In this document: positions 47,445 to 61,500 of the stretch, piece by piece
Layout: every line of letters begins with the position of its first letter
Numbering within the stretch: position 1 is the stretch's first letter
Assembly (NCBI GenBank): GCA_026874595.1
Contig: CM049310.1
Coordinates: 16,468,058-16,532,057 of the forward strand
Length of the DNA: 64,000 nucleotides
Direction: 5' to 3'
From: Sipunculus nudus
Taxonomy: Eukaryota > Annelida > Sipuncula > Golfingiida > Sipunculidae
Notes under the pieces: generated by a model
The model's input: only the letters and a program-made list of their open reading frames with translations
Told to the model about the DNA's origin: nothing
Database searches by the model: none
Position numbers and translations under genes: made by a program

Positions 47445-49390
47445 ACATAAAGAATAACATACTGTATTTCATGGCACAAACATGTCCTGCTACTATATAT
47501 ATTTACAAGTCAAATCTTTAGTCACAAAATGCATGTCATGCATGAAAAATGGTAGTACAATATGATACTACATTACACCATACTGAGAGTGCATGTTTAT
47601 GGAATAATGTGATATACAGCAATGTCTATTTTTTTTCATTTAAAAATACCTTTTTTCGTCAACAAATCTATGAAAAAATTAAGAAGAAAAAAATACCTTC
47701 ATTAAAAACAGTTCTGCCTTACACCAACAGAAAATAACTAGCAAAAACTTTAAGGAATTATACATACCAATAAACTTTTAAACACTGCTTATTAAATACA
47801 GTCAATATTATCTATAATACTACAGCTTTGCTTGAGTTGCATATACTTAAATACCACAGTGTGTACTCCCTGAGGGCAAATACTTAATGAAAAATATCCC
47901 TGTGGATCTTATTGAAATAATTTCTGGGCTTTTACATGAAAATAATAATTTAAAGTGCATTTAGTATACTTTTTTGTATGTTACATAGCTTCTCCGAAAA
48001 TATTAAGAATGGCTCCTTGCAGACTGTTATGAGCATTTATATCTTAAGGTACTTTCTCAAGTATGAATTAAATCATTAAACATTTCCCCTTTTTGAATAG
48101 AAATAGCTGTATAACAAGTATGAAAATGTATTTGGCACTAATGTCTACACAATTTAACAGTATGGTGCCTGAGCTGAGAAAAATGTTAGACCCGACTTCT
48201 GCTGCTATCTTCAATACACTGCAAAAAAAGGAAGAAGAATACTGATAGGTTAAAGTGTGATAAGGCAAAGAATATTTTAAACATACATACTGACTAGAAA
48301 ATAAAAGACTATGTTATTTATAATGGTTTGCTCTTCAGTGCACATAAGATTTCAATGATTTCATTAAATAATCAAATATTTTTTTAATATTTCATACATA
48401 CAAAACTATTTTTATTAAATAGAAAATATGTTATGTCTCTTCTGCCCATACCAGAACATAATAGTCACACTTGCAGTTTATATTGGGAGTCTGTTCAATA
48501 GAACTGATTATTCACCCTTATTTTAAACAGAATGGTGCATGGTCATTTGCTGAAATTGTCTTTTTGAATGTAACTGTATAAATGTTATGATTCCTTAGAA
48601 CTATTTTTGGTGTTCGATACCACAAGGATTAAAGCAGGGTCATAGGTGAGGCATTTTCTTGAGGTATCATGGCAAATCTAGTCGGGCCTTCACCAGTGAC
48701 CTTTGAGTCTGTTATTAGTAAACTATTACAATAGAACATTGACACATATACATGTATATATCTCTCTTCTTGAGACTACTTTCTCATACATGACAGATAT
48801 ACAGGAGGTCATGTAAAACAAGGTGGACATTCAGGTTTTCTTTTATAAACTCACCAAGCATTTAAAAAGGATGTCATGGTTTTTTACGCCTTATCATACA
48901 GGCCTTACAGTGTAAAGTCATTGTTTCCCTTGATAAAAATTAAGACATCTAGAGGGACTTTTTTATGTACCAAGTCTTCAGTTATTTGTCAAACTTCAGA
49001 TTGTGTTTCTTCAGTGACAATGCTAGTCAGTTCTCAATGGATTGAGGTAAGTTTGTGGTCATCAGGGCTTTCACTTGTAGAAAAATGTGAAGAGTCCAGT
49101 TCACTCTGGCCAATATTTTTATATGGGAGGTGATGTGTGTCAAATTTTAAATTGTATTTTATATAATATGTCATCTTCATATTATTACATGAATAGATAT
49201 TACATCATTATATGATTAATTGACCAGACTGGAATCTGAGGGTCAGTTGTCAGCACAGTGTTTATACAGACTGGTTTTGATGAAGTTTGGAATGGTCAAT
49301 GACTGCTCTCAATCAAACAGGAAGATCTGAGTGTCCAAGTGAGATTTCACATATTGCAGAGGCTTAACCAAGTGTCCCTGAAACTCCATG
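47445..49390 (-). other. Presumed 3' UTR of the Ser-rich gene
   Basis: AT-rich, low-repeat sequence directly after the TGA at 49391-49393, with no splice acceptor or coding frame recognised. Its extent is inferred from the absence of repeats and the hexamer at 47439. Confidence 0.35.
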
Positions 49391-49525
49391 TCATGTTAGC
49401 TGCTTTTTACCTCTGTCCTTGTCTTGGCTCCAGTTGACGCTGCTGGCATCTGTGTCATAACCTGCCACCCAACCCTTACTTGCACTTTTCAGTGCACTTG
49501 GGGTCATGACCTCTCGACCTTCATC
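49391..49525 (-). CDS. Terminal coding exon of the Ser-rich gene
   Basis: The acceptor is CATCTGCAG. It reads DEGREVMTPSALKSASKGWV, then AGYDTDASSVNWSQDKDRGK and KQLT before TGA at 49391-49393. The end KQLT is not a typical PDZ-binding C-terminus. Confidence 0.75.
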   Translation of the reverse strand, partial: DEGREVMTPSALKSASKGWVAGYDTDASSVNWSQDKDRGKKQLT

Positions 49526-52500
49526 CTGCAGATGGTTTAAAATAGTTAATTATAAGAAGAGTGAATAGTACATTCCTGGACAAAAAAGCATATATATATA
49601 TATAGGCATAAACATCCATGATAACATATCTATCTATCATTATATTGTTAATAATAATTTATGAATAAGCCTTTCAACATGTATTTTATTACTGAACCAA
49701 TCCATCAATGTACTCATAAGTAGAACTGTGATTTGTGCATTTTAAATGTGATCATGTGTGTACTTTTCTACTGTATTTTGATGTATATGCAAACTTGTAT
49801 TATAACTGCCTATGCATATATATGTTTATGTCTTGTAAATATGTTGCTATATTTTCTTTCCAAGTAAAAAAGAGTACTACAAAAACACTACTACAACAAA
49901 CAGAATTATGTAAAGTCTTACATCTTGGTCATTTTGCCATCCCCGCCCTCTGTATTCCCTGGGCGTATCATCAAGATCCCTCCTGGCTCTGTTAGTGGTC
50001 CATGTGCTGCTCGCTTGAGACTGAGTCAGCCGAGCACCATCTGGGCTGGTTTTCTTCCCTGGAGCCCAGGTGCTGCTCAATTGAGCTTCTTTGTCCCTGC
50101 TACTCGGCTGACCAGCACTCCATGAAGCATGGGGTGGAGACTTTTCTTGGCTTAAATCTCTTCTGCTTTTGGTTCCGCTGCTCACCTGATCCAGGCTGCC
50201 CTGCCTGCTTGGCTGCTCATTGCTGCTCGGCTTGTGTGGGGACCCCCACATACTACTTGGCTGACTCTGACTCACGTCCATGTCTCTTCTACTCACAGCA
50301 GACTGTCCAGGACTGGGAAACATAAGAAACAAGATAATTGGAAATTAATAAGACAAAATACTGAACATTTTAGAAACACAAACAAAACAGCACTGATCTG
50401 CATATTAGCACAACATCAACAATCATCAACTGAAAAAAATTTTCTTCCATGCTTATTTTGTTAATGGGTTGATATACATTTATACATTTGTAATTCCACT
50501 TGTCCCAATTACATTTATTTCAGTCCCAATAAGAAGCATAACTTAGACATCAAGTTAATAGCATTCTTTTAACATTTTATTTTATACCTCAGACCTGTAT
50601 ATTTTCATGAAAAAATTTTGTGCAGTGATAGAAAAATAATGATTTCAATTATTTCCAGAGGAACATCATTTGGATGCAAAGTCTAGGACAGTACTGATTA
50701 TCTCTAGTTCTCTCAAAGTTTCTTAATATAAGTGTAAAGTATAATAAGACAAATGAAGATCGGGAGAATAAACAATACACACTGAGAGCAATGTCAGAGG
50801 TAAATTCTGGCTTTACCTGTATATTGGTGACCCCTTTTGAGGAACTCCGTGGGAGGAAAACATGTGACTTCCTTTTCTAGGGGTCAGAGCATCAGCTGAA
50901 ATCAGGAAAAGACCAATTAAATTTACTAATTTTAATCTGGTGTAATAAATGGCAAATATCATGTGGATTAATTTAATTATTATATGTTGTTATTAATACA
51001 GAGTAGCACATTATAAATGGTGAAAAAAAGTAGTGGTGTAAGTAGTCCCTTATCTCAGTTCTTACTATAACATGTTTACTAAATTAGTAATGTGGTAACA
51101 GATTTTTCCAGAAATTAGGGGCTTAATCAGGGACTCTCAGCATTTCAGTAACTTATGATGAAAGCTGCATATGTTCAATTTAATCTTGCTTCAGTCCCAA
51201 TTAGGTCCATCTGAAGTTATCATGTGAATAATGATGATTTGTTCTTATATTTAGTTTGGCTTGCATTTATTTCAGCCAGTGGTTATATTTAAAGTGTTAT
51301 AAAGTGTAACTGAAAAAATGCACAACATAAGATGCTGGCTGATTATGAGGAACTCTCTGTAGTTCTTAGTTATTGTTGAGACGTATTGCCTCTCTTTGTG
51401 CCTGAACCAAGGACTGGTCTGTGAGCACCACTGACTCTACCACTAGGCCATGTTTACCCTTTGTCTGCTTGCCTTAAAGAGACCCAATCACCTATAAAGC
51501 ATGAATTAACACAAAAAACAGCTTCATCCCTTTAAAAAAATCTGTCTTCCCTTTAAAATAAATCTGTTCCTCCAAAAATATTGCCTTGAAACCATTTGCT
51601 TACTCATGTGAACAAGTGTTAAAAATAGTGATCACAGGTGTCATAATAAACAAAATGCGTGGGGCTGTCATCATCGCGAAGCCACAACACATGTCAATCA
51701 GGAGATGCCCTGACTGACTTGGGCCGAAATGTAATACATGTTCCTGCTGGCTGAAATTCTGTGTGTTACAGCTCATAATCAGACTCCAGTCACGCGGCCT
51801 TGATATGGTAAACAGACACACGTTGACTGTGTTTACCAAAAAGCAGAGCCATAAAAAGGTGTTAAACAGCTGTACGCGAGGTACTGAGACTTGTGGTTGG
51901 ATGGTTCTGCTGGAAAACTTTTGTACAAAGCAAAAGTGAACTAATTACATGAAAGAATAGGCATAATATTGTTCCTGATTATGTCCCTTTAATTCTTGCA
52001 AATGAAATGGACATAAACATATAGCTTTTTGTCATATTCCTTCATTTGTGTCATATCAGTTTAAAATGGATATAAAAGACATACCTGGCGTATCATCCTC
52101 ATGCCACACAGGACGCCTCTGTTAAAACAATTATATAATCATATGAATATTCATTAAAATATGGTGTAAATATATGCAAATGTCAAAGCAGTATTCAGTA
52201 GTAATTTAATTATGATATTATGAATGGACTAATCATAATAACAAGTGACCCATGGGTCATGACGCTCAGCTGACTGGGAAGATATTCGCAAAAGGAAATT
52301 TTATCAATAGAATGGTAGTATATACCCATTCAACTGAAGCATCAAACAGATTAACCAACAGGCCAAGATTTAGTCTGTATTTATATATCTCAAAAATAGA
52401 GAAAAATGTGTAAACTTTTAAAACTAGAATACGGGTAACCGACAAGTGACTACATGTATCTGCCAAAATCGGATAGTGAGGCATGGATTGAGTGGCAAGG

Positions 52501-55500
52501 GGAAATAGAGTGAGGTATGTTGCATATTAGCATGGATGTCTGCAGCCTAAATGTGTATGTAGGTTGTGCCACCTACCACAAATCCAGAAAGCTGTCCAAG
52601 TTGTATACACCTGCAAAATTTTAGGCAGAAAAGTCAAACCACTACATGTATATGAGCGATTTTTGCCCATGGCAGACAAACAGACAAACACTGTGCAAAA
52701 ATCTTTGCAGGTAACCCCTCCAGTTTTGTGTATGATAAAGACCTATGTGAGATCTAAACACATGCACAATTTTGGCCCAATCGGTCAAATGGTTCCTGAG
52801 ATATGAGCTTGGATGTGTCCAGGGTTAACTAGAATGTAGGTGGCGCCACCTGTCATAAAATCAAGAAAGCTGTCCACGATGTATAAACCTGCAAAATTTT
52901 AGGCAGTTATGTCGAACCACTACAGAGAAATGAGTGATTTTAGGCCACGGCAGACTAACAGACAGACGCTGTGCAAACATTGTTACAGGTGGCGCCACCA
53001 TTTTTTGTGTATGTTACAGAGCTATCAAAGGGCTACATTTGTATAAATTTTATTTCCTGATCGGTCAAACGGTTCCCAAGATATAAGCTTGGATGTCATC
53101 AGCGTGAACGTGAACGTAGGTGGCGCCACCTGTCATAAAATCAAGAAAGGTATCCTGGATGTATACGCATGACGAATTTCAGGTGAATTAGTCAATTCAC
53201 TGCAGAGATATGAGTGTTTTAACCCAAGGCAGATGAACAGATGGACACTGTGCAAACATGGTTACAGGTGGCGCCACCATTTTTTGTGTATGTTATAAAG
53301 CAATCCAAGGGCTACATTTGTATCAATTTTATTTCCTGATCAGTCAAACGGTTCCCGAGATATGAGGGTTTATGAGTGGAAACAGACCCACAAATGGACA
53401 CTGGATAGAGAGGAAAGGTCAGAGGTCAACGCAAATTGGTTAGGCACCAGTTCACATGTGACCCGATAATAGGTGTAAGTTTGGGAAAAATCGGTCCATT
53501 AGTCTCCGAGGAGCTCTCTGGAAATGAACGCCGCCGCGGTGGAGGAACTCGGTCAAAAACATAGTATCCGCAAAACTTCGTTTTGGCGGATACAAAAATA
53601 CAGGTGGCTCCACCAGTCTGCAGAAACTAATAAAAACACTTAATGGTCAATATCCATGCAAAAAATCATGGTGATCTCTGCATTAGTTGTTCAGATACTT
53701 CAGTTTTTGTATCAAATTGTCCATTATTCTGAGGGATACTTCGGAGTCCTATAGCTTGAAGGATATGGGTAACAGAGACCTAATTTCAAGTTTCCACAGG
53801 CACCTTTCATGGGCCTCCTTGCATGACAAGAATGAAGATTCTAGGTCCAGTTGTTGCGATTTGTACCCTGTTGACAGATAACCACATCTTTAAAGGTCTC
53901 AAAAAAAAGAAAAACATTGGTAAAAATTTGAAAAAAAATAGAGGTGGCACACCCAGTCTGCAGAAACTGATGGAACAGCTCATGATCAATATGTATGCCG
54001 AAAATCATGACCATCAGTGTTGTAGTTATTGAAATACTGCAGTTTTTGTATCAAATTTTCCATTATTCTGGGGGGGGGGGGGGGGGGGGTGTATTTTGGA
54101 CCCATACAGCTTAAAGAATATGGGTAACAGAGACCTAATTTCAAGTTTCCATGGAGACTTTTCATGGGTCTCCCTGTGTGTCAAGAATGAAGATTCTTGG
54201 TCCAGTTTTTATGATTTGTGCCCTGTTAACAGATGTTCATATCTTTAAAGGTCTCAAAATACTGAAAAATTTCGTAAAAAAAAACGAACAAATACAGGTG
54301 GTGCCACCAGTCTGCAGAAACTTATGAAACACTCCATGATCAATATCCATGCAAACAATTATGGTTATCTCTGCATTAGTTGTTCAGATACTTTAGCTTT
54401 TGTATCAAATTTTCCATTATTCTGAGCTGTACTTTGGAGTGCCATAGCTCAAAGGATATGGGTAACAGAGACCAAATTTCAGGTTTCCATGGAGACTTAT
54501 CATGGGTCTCCCTGTGTGTCAAGAACGAAGATTCTAGGTCCAGTCGTTACGATTTGTAACCTGTTGACAGATAACTACATCCTTAAAGGTCTCAAAAATG
54601 GAGAAAACAATTCGTGAACATTGAAAAATACAGGTGGCGCCACCAGTCTGCACAAACTGATGAAACATCTCATGATCAATATGTATGTCGAAAATTATGA
54701 CCATCAGTGATGTAGTTAATGAGATATTGAAGTTTTTGTATGAAATTTTTGACTATTCTGGGGGGTAATTTTGGGCCCCATAGCTCGAAGGATATGGGTA
54801 ACAGAGACCTAATTTCTGGTTTCCATGGAGACTTTTCATAGGTCTCTCAGTGTGTCGAAAATGAAGATTCCAGGTCCAGACGTTACGATTTGTGCCACGC
54901 TAACAGATGACAGCATCCTCAAAGGTCTCAAAAATAGAGGAAAAAAATCGTAAAAAATCAAACAGTACAGGTGGCGCCACCAGTCTGCAGGAACTGATCG
55001 AACATCTCATGATCAATATGTATGCCAAAAATGAAGACCATCAGTGATGTAGTTATTGAAATATTGAAGTTTTTGTATGAAATTTTTTACTATTCTGGGG
55101 GGTACTTTGGGGCCCCATAGCTCGAAGGATATGGGTAACAGAGACCTAATTTCTGGTTTCCAAGGAGATTTTTCATGGACCTCTCAGTGTGTCAAGAATT
55201 AAGATTCTAAGTCCAGTCTTTATGATTTGTGCCTTGTTAACAGATGTTCACATTTTTAAAGGTCTCAAAAATAGAGAAAAAAATTCGTAAAAAATCGAAA
55301 AATACAGGTGGCGCCACCAGTCTGCAGGAAGTGATGTAACATCTCATGATCAATATGTATGCCAAAAATCATGACCATCAGTCAAGTAGTTAATGAGATA
55401 TTGAAGTTTTTGTATGAAATTTTTGACTTTTCTGGGGGGTACTTTGGGGCCACATAGCTCGAAGGATATGGGTAACAGAGACCTAATTTCTGGTTTCTAA

Positions 55501-58500
55501 GGAGATTTTTTATGGACCTCTCAGAATCCCAAGTTACAAGGTTCTAGGTCCAGCGGTTACGATTTGTGCCTGGTTAACGGACGGACAGACGGACGGACGG
55601 ACAGACGGACAGACGGACGACGGACAAAGAGTGATCGCTATAGCTCAGATGACTTTCAGTCAGCTGAGCTAAAAATATTCAATAAAAATTTCAGGAATAT
55701 TCATGAAAGGACCACCACATAACTTGAAATGACCAACATGCTCATCATGTTTATGTATGAGGATATGTAAGATTGACACAAGAAAAATGAAATAAAGTAC
55801 ATACTACACAGGAAATAAATCAAGGCATGTAAACCATTTAAAATTGCCAAATTATTTTAATGTTTATATATTATGATCTAAATATTATCTTATTATAAAC
55901 AAAACTGTTTATGTAACTTAGGCATCGATATATACTTCTAATTATGATTACTTAATATATTTATGTGTACAATCTTTAAAGTAAATAGCTTAATTGTGAA
56001 TGAAAAAATATTTGATAAATAAATGAAATGCATAAAATCCTAAATTATCAATACTATGGATTATAAAATCTATGAATCAATCAGTTTAAACTTTCTTCTG
56101 AACTACTATTAGCTATGCAAGGTAGACCATAGATGTATCTGATTAAACTTGACTCACAGGTCCCGTGACTTGGGAGACACTCTCAAACTCCTCATCGTCT
56201 GATCCCAGAGGAACACTTCTGGCTGAGTTTGCTAAAAAAACATAATAACAATTGAATTTATAAGTCTTCTAAGCTATGATAATAAAGATATGTCATCTGC
56301 TGAACTGAAATATAAATCATATGTATACAATTCGCATGTTCTTTAAAAGCCTTTAATATGTTGTGGCACTGATAGATTTTTCTTTCACCATGATAAAAGT
56401 TCAAACCTAACAAACACACTGCACATAAAGAGTGAAAAGGCACTGAGCAGTTGAATTAACATGTTATGTGAAGTATATAACTAAAAGCTAATATCTAATT
56501 TCTAGCTGAACTCCTGGATATAAAGGCATATGGACAATCAATAAGTAAACAAATATTAAAGTCTTTTGTAATCTTTAAAGTCTTAAATAATAAATCTGAG
56601 GTTAAACTGATGACATATTAAGTATTAAATCGGAAAAATTAGTACAGGGATAATATAAGAAATAAAAATATCAGAAATTAAACAGACAGAGCCAATTAAA
56701 TTCAAAAGGTGGTTGTCTTAATTATACAAAATTCTCATTTTTTCTCCAATGAAATGAAAAGAACTGTTTCTCCTGTTAAACTGCATAGGACTGGGAGTAA
56801 TATTCTTTTTTTGAATAAGTCATTATATAAGAAACTTTTGTCATATGGAAAAATTGCACACTCATTTTGTAGTGACTTAAAGGCTGTTACCATGATAAGG
56901 AGTTTTAATTTCTTACCAGTAGAGGGCCTATCTCCATATGCACGTGGGGTTCCATAGCTATAATCAGGAAGCTCCCCATAACCCATGCCTGCAAAGACAG
57001 GATTACATTTATCATGCACTAGACTTTGTTTAAAAGTCTGTTCAGTAGCAGTAAAATAGGCTGAGCCCTAAAGCAAAAAACAGTTGCTTTTTGGAGTTAA
57101 CAGTGTAATGCCAATGCAAATGGTTGAATCACCATAGGGATTACGCTCCTCACGCAGCTATTATACACTGTAAACATCCCAGATTCGGGCCTTGTTTTAA
57201 CCACTGCTTTGTATAGCAAGTTTCTCTGGGTTACACCACCAGGGTGGGCAAAGAGCAAAGAATTATAATCAGACCAATGAAAGCATGGTATTGCACTGTG
57301 CATCCAGCTCCAAATTTTAAACAAGTGACCCCTACTCCCATTGGTCTGATTACACTGATTCTAGCAAAGGGCCATGAATTAAACAAGAATCATATTCCAG
57401 AACTAGAAGGAAAGAAAAACAGATTGAGAGTTCTCTCAGTCACAAAGTAGGTGACATATGACAACTATGTAAGTTTCTAAAAGAAGGTTAATATGCTCAC
57501 TAAAAAAGAAAGATAGTAATAAACACAGATTTTTTATGTTTATACCTAATTATATTAGAACAGTATGCAGAGCTGAAACAAGGTAAATAATGTATTGTTA
57601 CCTGGTGCACGATCACTGGGTTCTCCAGACATCACCCTAGAACGAAAAACAAAAATCAACTTAAATAAAACATTAAAGCATAAAATTGATGATAAATAAT
57701 ATTTTAAACTTATAAAATTAATCTAATTTTTGATTCAATTTGCATTTTTAATGCTCATTTTAAAGTACTTCTCAAAGGCATTTAATGATATGCTTTTCCT
57801 GTAATTTCTACCAATAAAGGATAAAAAAACTTAGTACAATGGTGTTCAAGCCATGTCTACATATAACAAATACTCCAAACAAAAATGAGTCTTCATTTTA
57901 AGTAGACCAATAATGAATACCCTCTGTTAAATTACCCAATATTTATTTCTTGTGGCCAGTTCATGTGATGACCAGAGTGTATGAGGGAAAGATGAACACT
58001 TGTACAACTTAGGGGAAACACAGAGTGGTCTGACCTGTACCAAAACACTACAAATCTGCATAAACATGTGAAATCAGGATCAATACATCATAAATGAAGA
58101 TAAACAAGTGTGGTAATATATGTGAAATTGCTGAGAAATCCTGCCACAAGCATATGCAAGATGGACATTGAATGACAAATGGAAAATGGCCACAAACATG
58201 TGGATGACACACTTTCAATAGCTCACAGGTGAGTTATTAAAAATGTACAGAATATTTATGTGCCCAAAATAAACACACACAAAAAACCAAAACACAACTC
58301 CTTACATTCTAATCCAAGTTTCCATGAGGCTAAGTACCATAAACAGGAAAATATCACCATTATTAAACATAATATTAACAAAAAGTAACATAAAGCTGTT
58401 GTGTAAGACATATATAAAGTCCTCATTTAGAACTGTGTCCAGTTACTTATATGAGAAAAGAAGCATTTTCAGCAAACACAAGCCTTTGACCATTGCTGAT

Positions 58501-61500
58501 CTGAAATGTTAATTTACATTTGTCTATCACATGTATTACAAACTCTCATCATGATTTTTACCTGGCACAGGTGGCACAGATGCTGATCTTGACATTGGAT
58601 TCTGAAGCTGGCTGTTGGCTTCTTGAGCTCTGTTGAAATAATAATTAACACATTTTAAGTTTGTATTAAAGATGAAGGAACCAATAGGGAAACATCAGAG
58701 TTTAACCAGAAGTAGGTTGAACTTGGTAGGAGTTTAACTAATTATTCATGTTTGCAAAGCTTAAGACCTCGACATGAATAAAAGTATTTCACTTACTGTT
58801 GCTTGACACCATTAGGTTAACGTGTATCCAATTATATCTATACCTGGGTTCTTATCTTTGAAGAATATAACCAAATACTCTGCTATATTAAGATTCAAGG
58901 TTAAGTCCATAAATTTGATCAGTAGTGGTGAAAATCCTTTGTAATTTCACGACTGATCTTTGGGAAAAATCGGCTGATGTCTACTAACCAGTTATAAGAA
59001 TGAAATGGTTGTTTAAGAGTATAAAATTTCTCACCATATAAGGCTGATATACAGGCCCACATGTTTGCTAATATCCTCAATTATTCAATATTTGTGAATA
59101 TTTATCTTGGGTATGAAGTAATAAGTAAACATAGAATTTTCTAGAGTTAATTTGCCTGCAGGAGTTTTATGAGAGCATACATTCCTAATCACAAAGCCCC
59201 TGTTATTTGCAAAATTTTGTAACTGATTATTACACTGATCAAGGATCAGTTCATTCTGCACCAACCAACTGATCATCGCTTGTAATTGATCATTGGCCCA
59301 CCACTAGTGAACAGTATAAATCTAAAGACCCTTACCATCTTGACACCTGAGCTGCATACTTTTTTCACACCTTCGTTCTTCAAGTCTTCAGCTGATTCTA
59401 TAAAAGGAACATGTAAATCCTGATAAACAAACTTAATTCTATCTCAAAGAAATGTACAAAAGTATACAAGCTGAAGACCTTAACATTTCTGATAATTTCA
59501 CAAACATTATATGATAAAGCAGTTTATATCCTGAGTAATCAAGCAAATCTGTTCACTTTGTCTTTTTCAAAGAAATAAATGTTTCATCTAAGCTTCGGGA
59601 TTTTCAAAAGACAGATTTCAGAAGATTATGTAAGATGGTTAGGTCTAGTGATCAGGATAAAAGCATGTTTGATCTGGACCCTGTTGTAGATGAAGGGTAA
59701 ATAAAGGGCAGCTTTCTCTGTCTTTTATTTATGATGTCAAGGGATTTCTTCAAAAGTGAAGATGAATGTGCCTAATACTAAAACAATCCAATAATTACAA
59801 GCAACCTCTTTTGGACAATCATTAGGAACTTTTTTATATGGAGGCCTGAACACAGAGGACTGTAAAAGATAAAGCATTCTATAGAATAATGTTCTATTTG
59901 TTTATATGATACAATTGTACATTACAAACAATGGACATCTTCAGATAAATCTTATTTTCTTGTTATACATATATTAACCCAATCTCTCCTACCCATAAGT
60001 TCAATGGCTGTATCCCGTTCTTGCCCAATGTCTTCTTCATACCCAGAGTCAGCAGAGGAGGTGGTCTCCTTTAGCACAAGCTCCTGCAGAGCCTTCTTGT
60101 GGCTGTCTTTGGAACTACTCTTTTTAGTTAGAGGAACACTGAAATACAATGATACTCATACAGATGATGCTTATTGTCAAGCTGTGTTTCTCCTGATATA
60201 AGATATTTAATCCCTCATCCACTTCAGTGCCAACTGTAAAATAATATTTAAGTTTGGAAGAATAATCACCAATTTCAGCAGGCACCCTCTGGTTGAACAG
60301 ACTATAGTGGTAAAGTATGCATGAACGAACAATTGCCAAAACATAAAAGAAAAGGTTCTTATGAAAGGCTTACACACTACAGTGTGTATTTAAGGATGGT
60401 ATAATCCATGTGATGCGCACAAAAGAGTTTTGCATTATGCCTGATGCATATATAATTATAAATATATAAACATTGTATGCATATCAAGTTAGTTTTCAAC
60501 TATCTTAATGTATATAAGATTAAAGGTAACTGAAGTCCTTATGTAAGTACCTGGCACTCTGCTGACTTGACACGCTTGGTGCGGCTGATGATGAAAGCTT
60601 CATCTCTCCAGCAAGTGGGTCAAGGTCACTTGTCGCTGACCTCTTGGGACCACTGTATCCACTGCTAAAGTAGAGCAACTCGTCATCCTGCCACAAATGA
60701 CGAAAATGAAGTGGTACTTTTAATGTTATTATGTAATTTTTGATATAATATCATTTTGCCAGACAACTTTCTACATCATTAAGCTTGAAATCTTCACAAC
60801 TTTTATCATATCATCAGTATTTTATTATAGTATACAAGAAATTATAAGACAGACCAACCAATAAGAGCCTACTGAATAAAACATTGGTAAAATAAATTTC
60901 CAAATTGCCTTAATATTTCCACTGAAAATCATTATTTTTTTAGCTAATAAAATTAGTTTTATTAAAAATATATAAAAATGAAATAATTCCAAAATGACAA
61001 GATGTTATTATAAAACTTTATCTTAAATTTAGTAAAATAGTTCTAAATTGTAAATTTTTGAATAAATAAATTTGTTTTATTTAACCTTCTGAACAGATAT
61101 TCTGGGCAATTAAGTAATACACTTCATAGATAACAAGGAAATTACATTTAAATCACCAACCTGAGTGTTGCCATCAGCCCAGGTCAGTCTTGTCTGTCTG
61201 GTCGGTGATGCTTCTCGTGACCTTGACCTCTGTTCATGCTTCTGTTCCCACATCTCGTCAAATGTGTTTCCTGTTTTAGTTGTGTGATCCCACCCTGATT
61301 TATCCTTTCTCCTCCCTTTAACAGAAGTATTTATAGAATGTATCTCAAATGTTAAATTTTATAACATTTTTTCATGGAGATCCATATTTTATACAATGTC
61401 TCTCCAGTCAAGTTAACCCAGGTCAAACTTAAATACAAGATGAAGTTTTATGGTATGTCTTCCTCCAGTTTCAGATGTTTTTTCATTCAGTGTTTTTTCC

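Noticed and set aside
49925-50464. Open frames on the + strand over the large Ser-rich exon
   Set aside because: Shadows of the minus-strand exon, whose splice sites and phase fit twelve other exons.
53600-55560. CRISPR-like array
   Set aside because: Whole units are repeated, with no short direct repeats and unique spacers, and the host is an animal.
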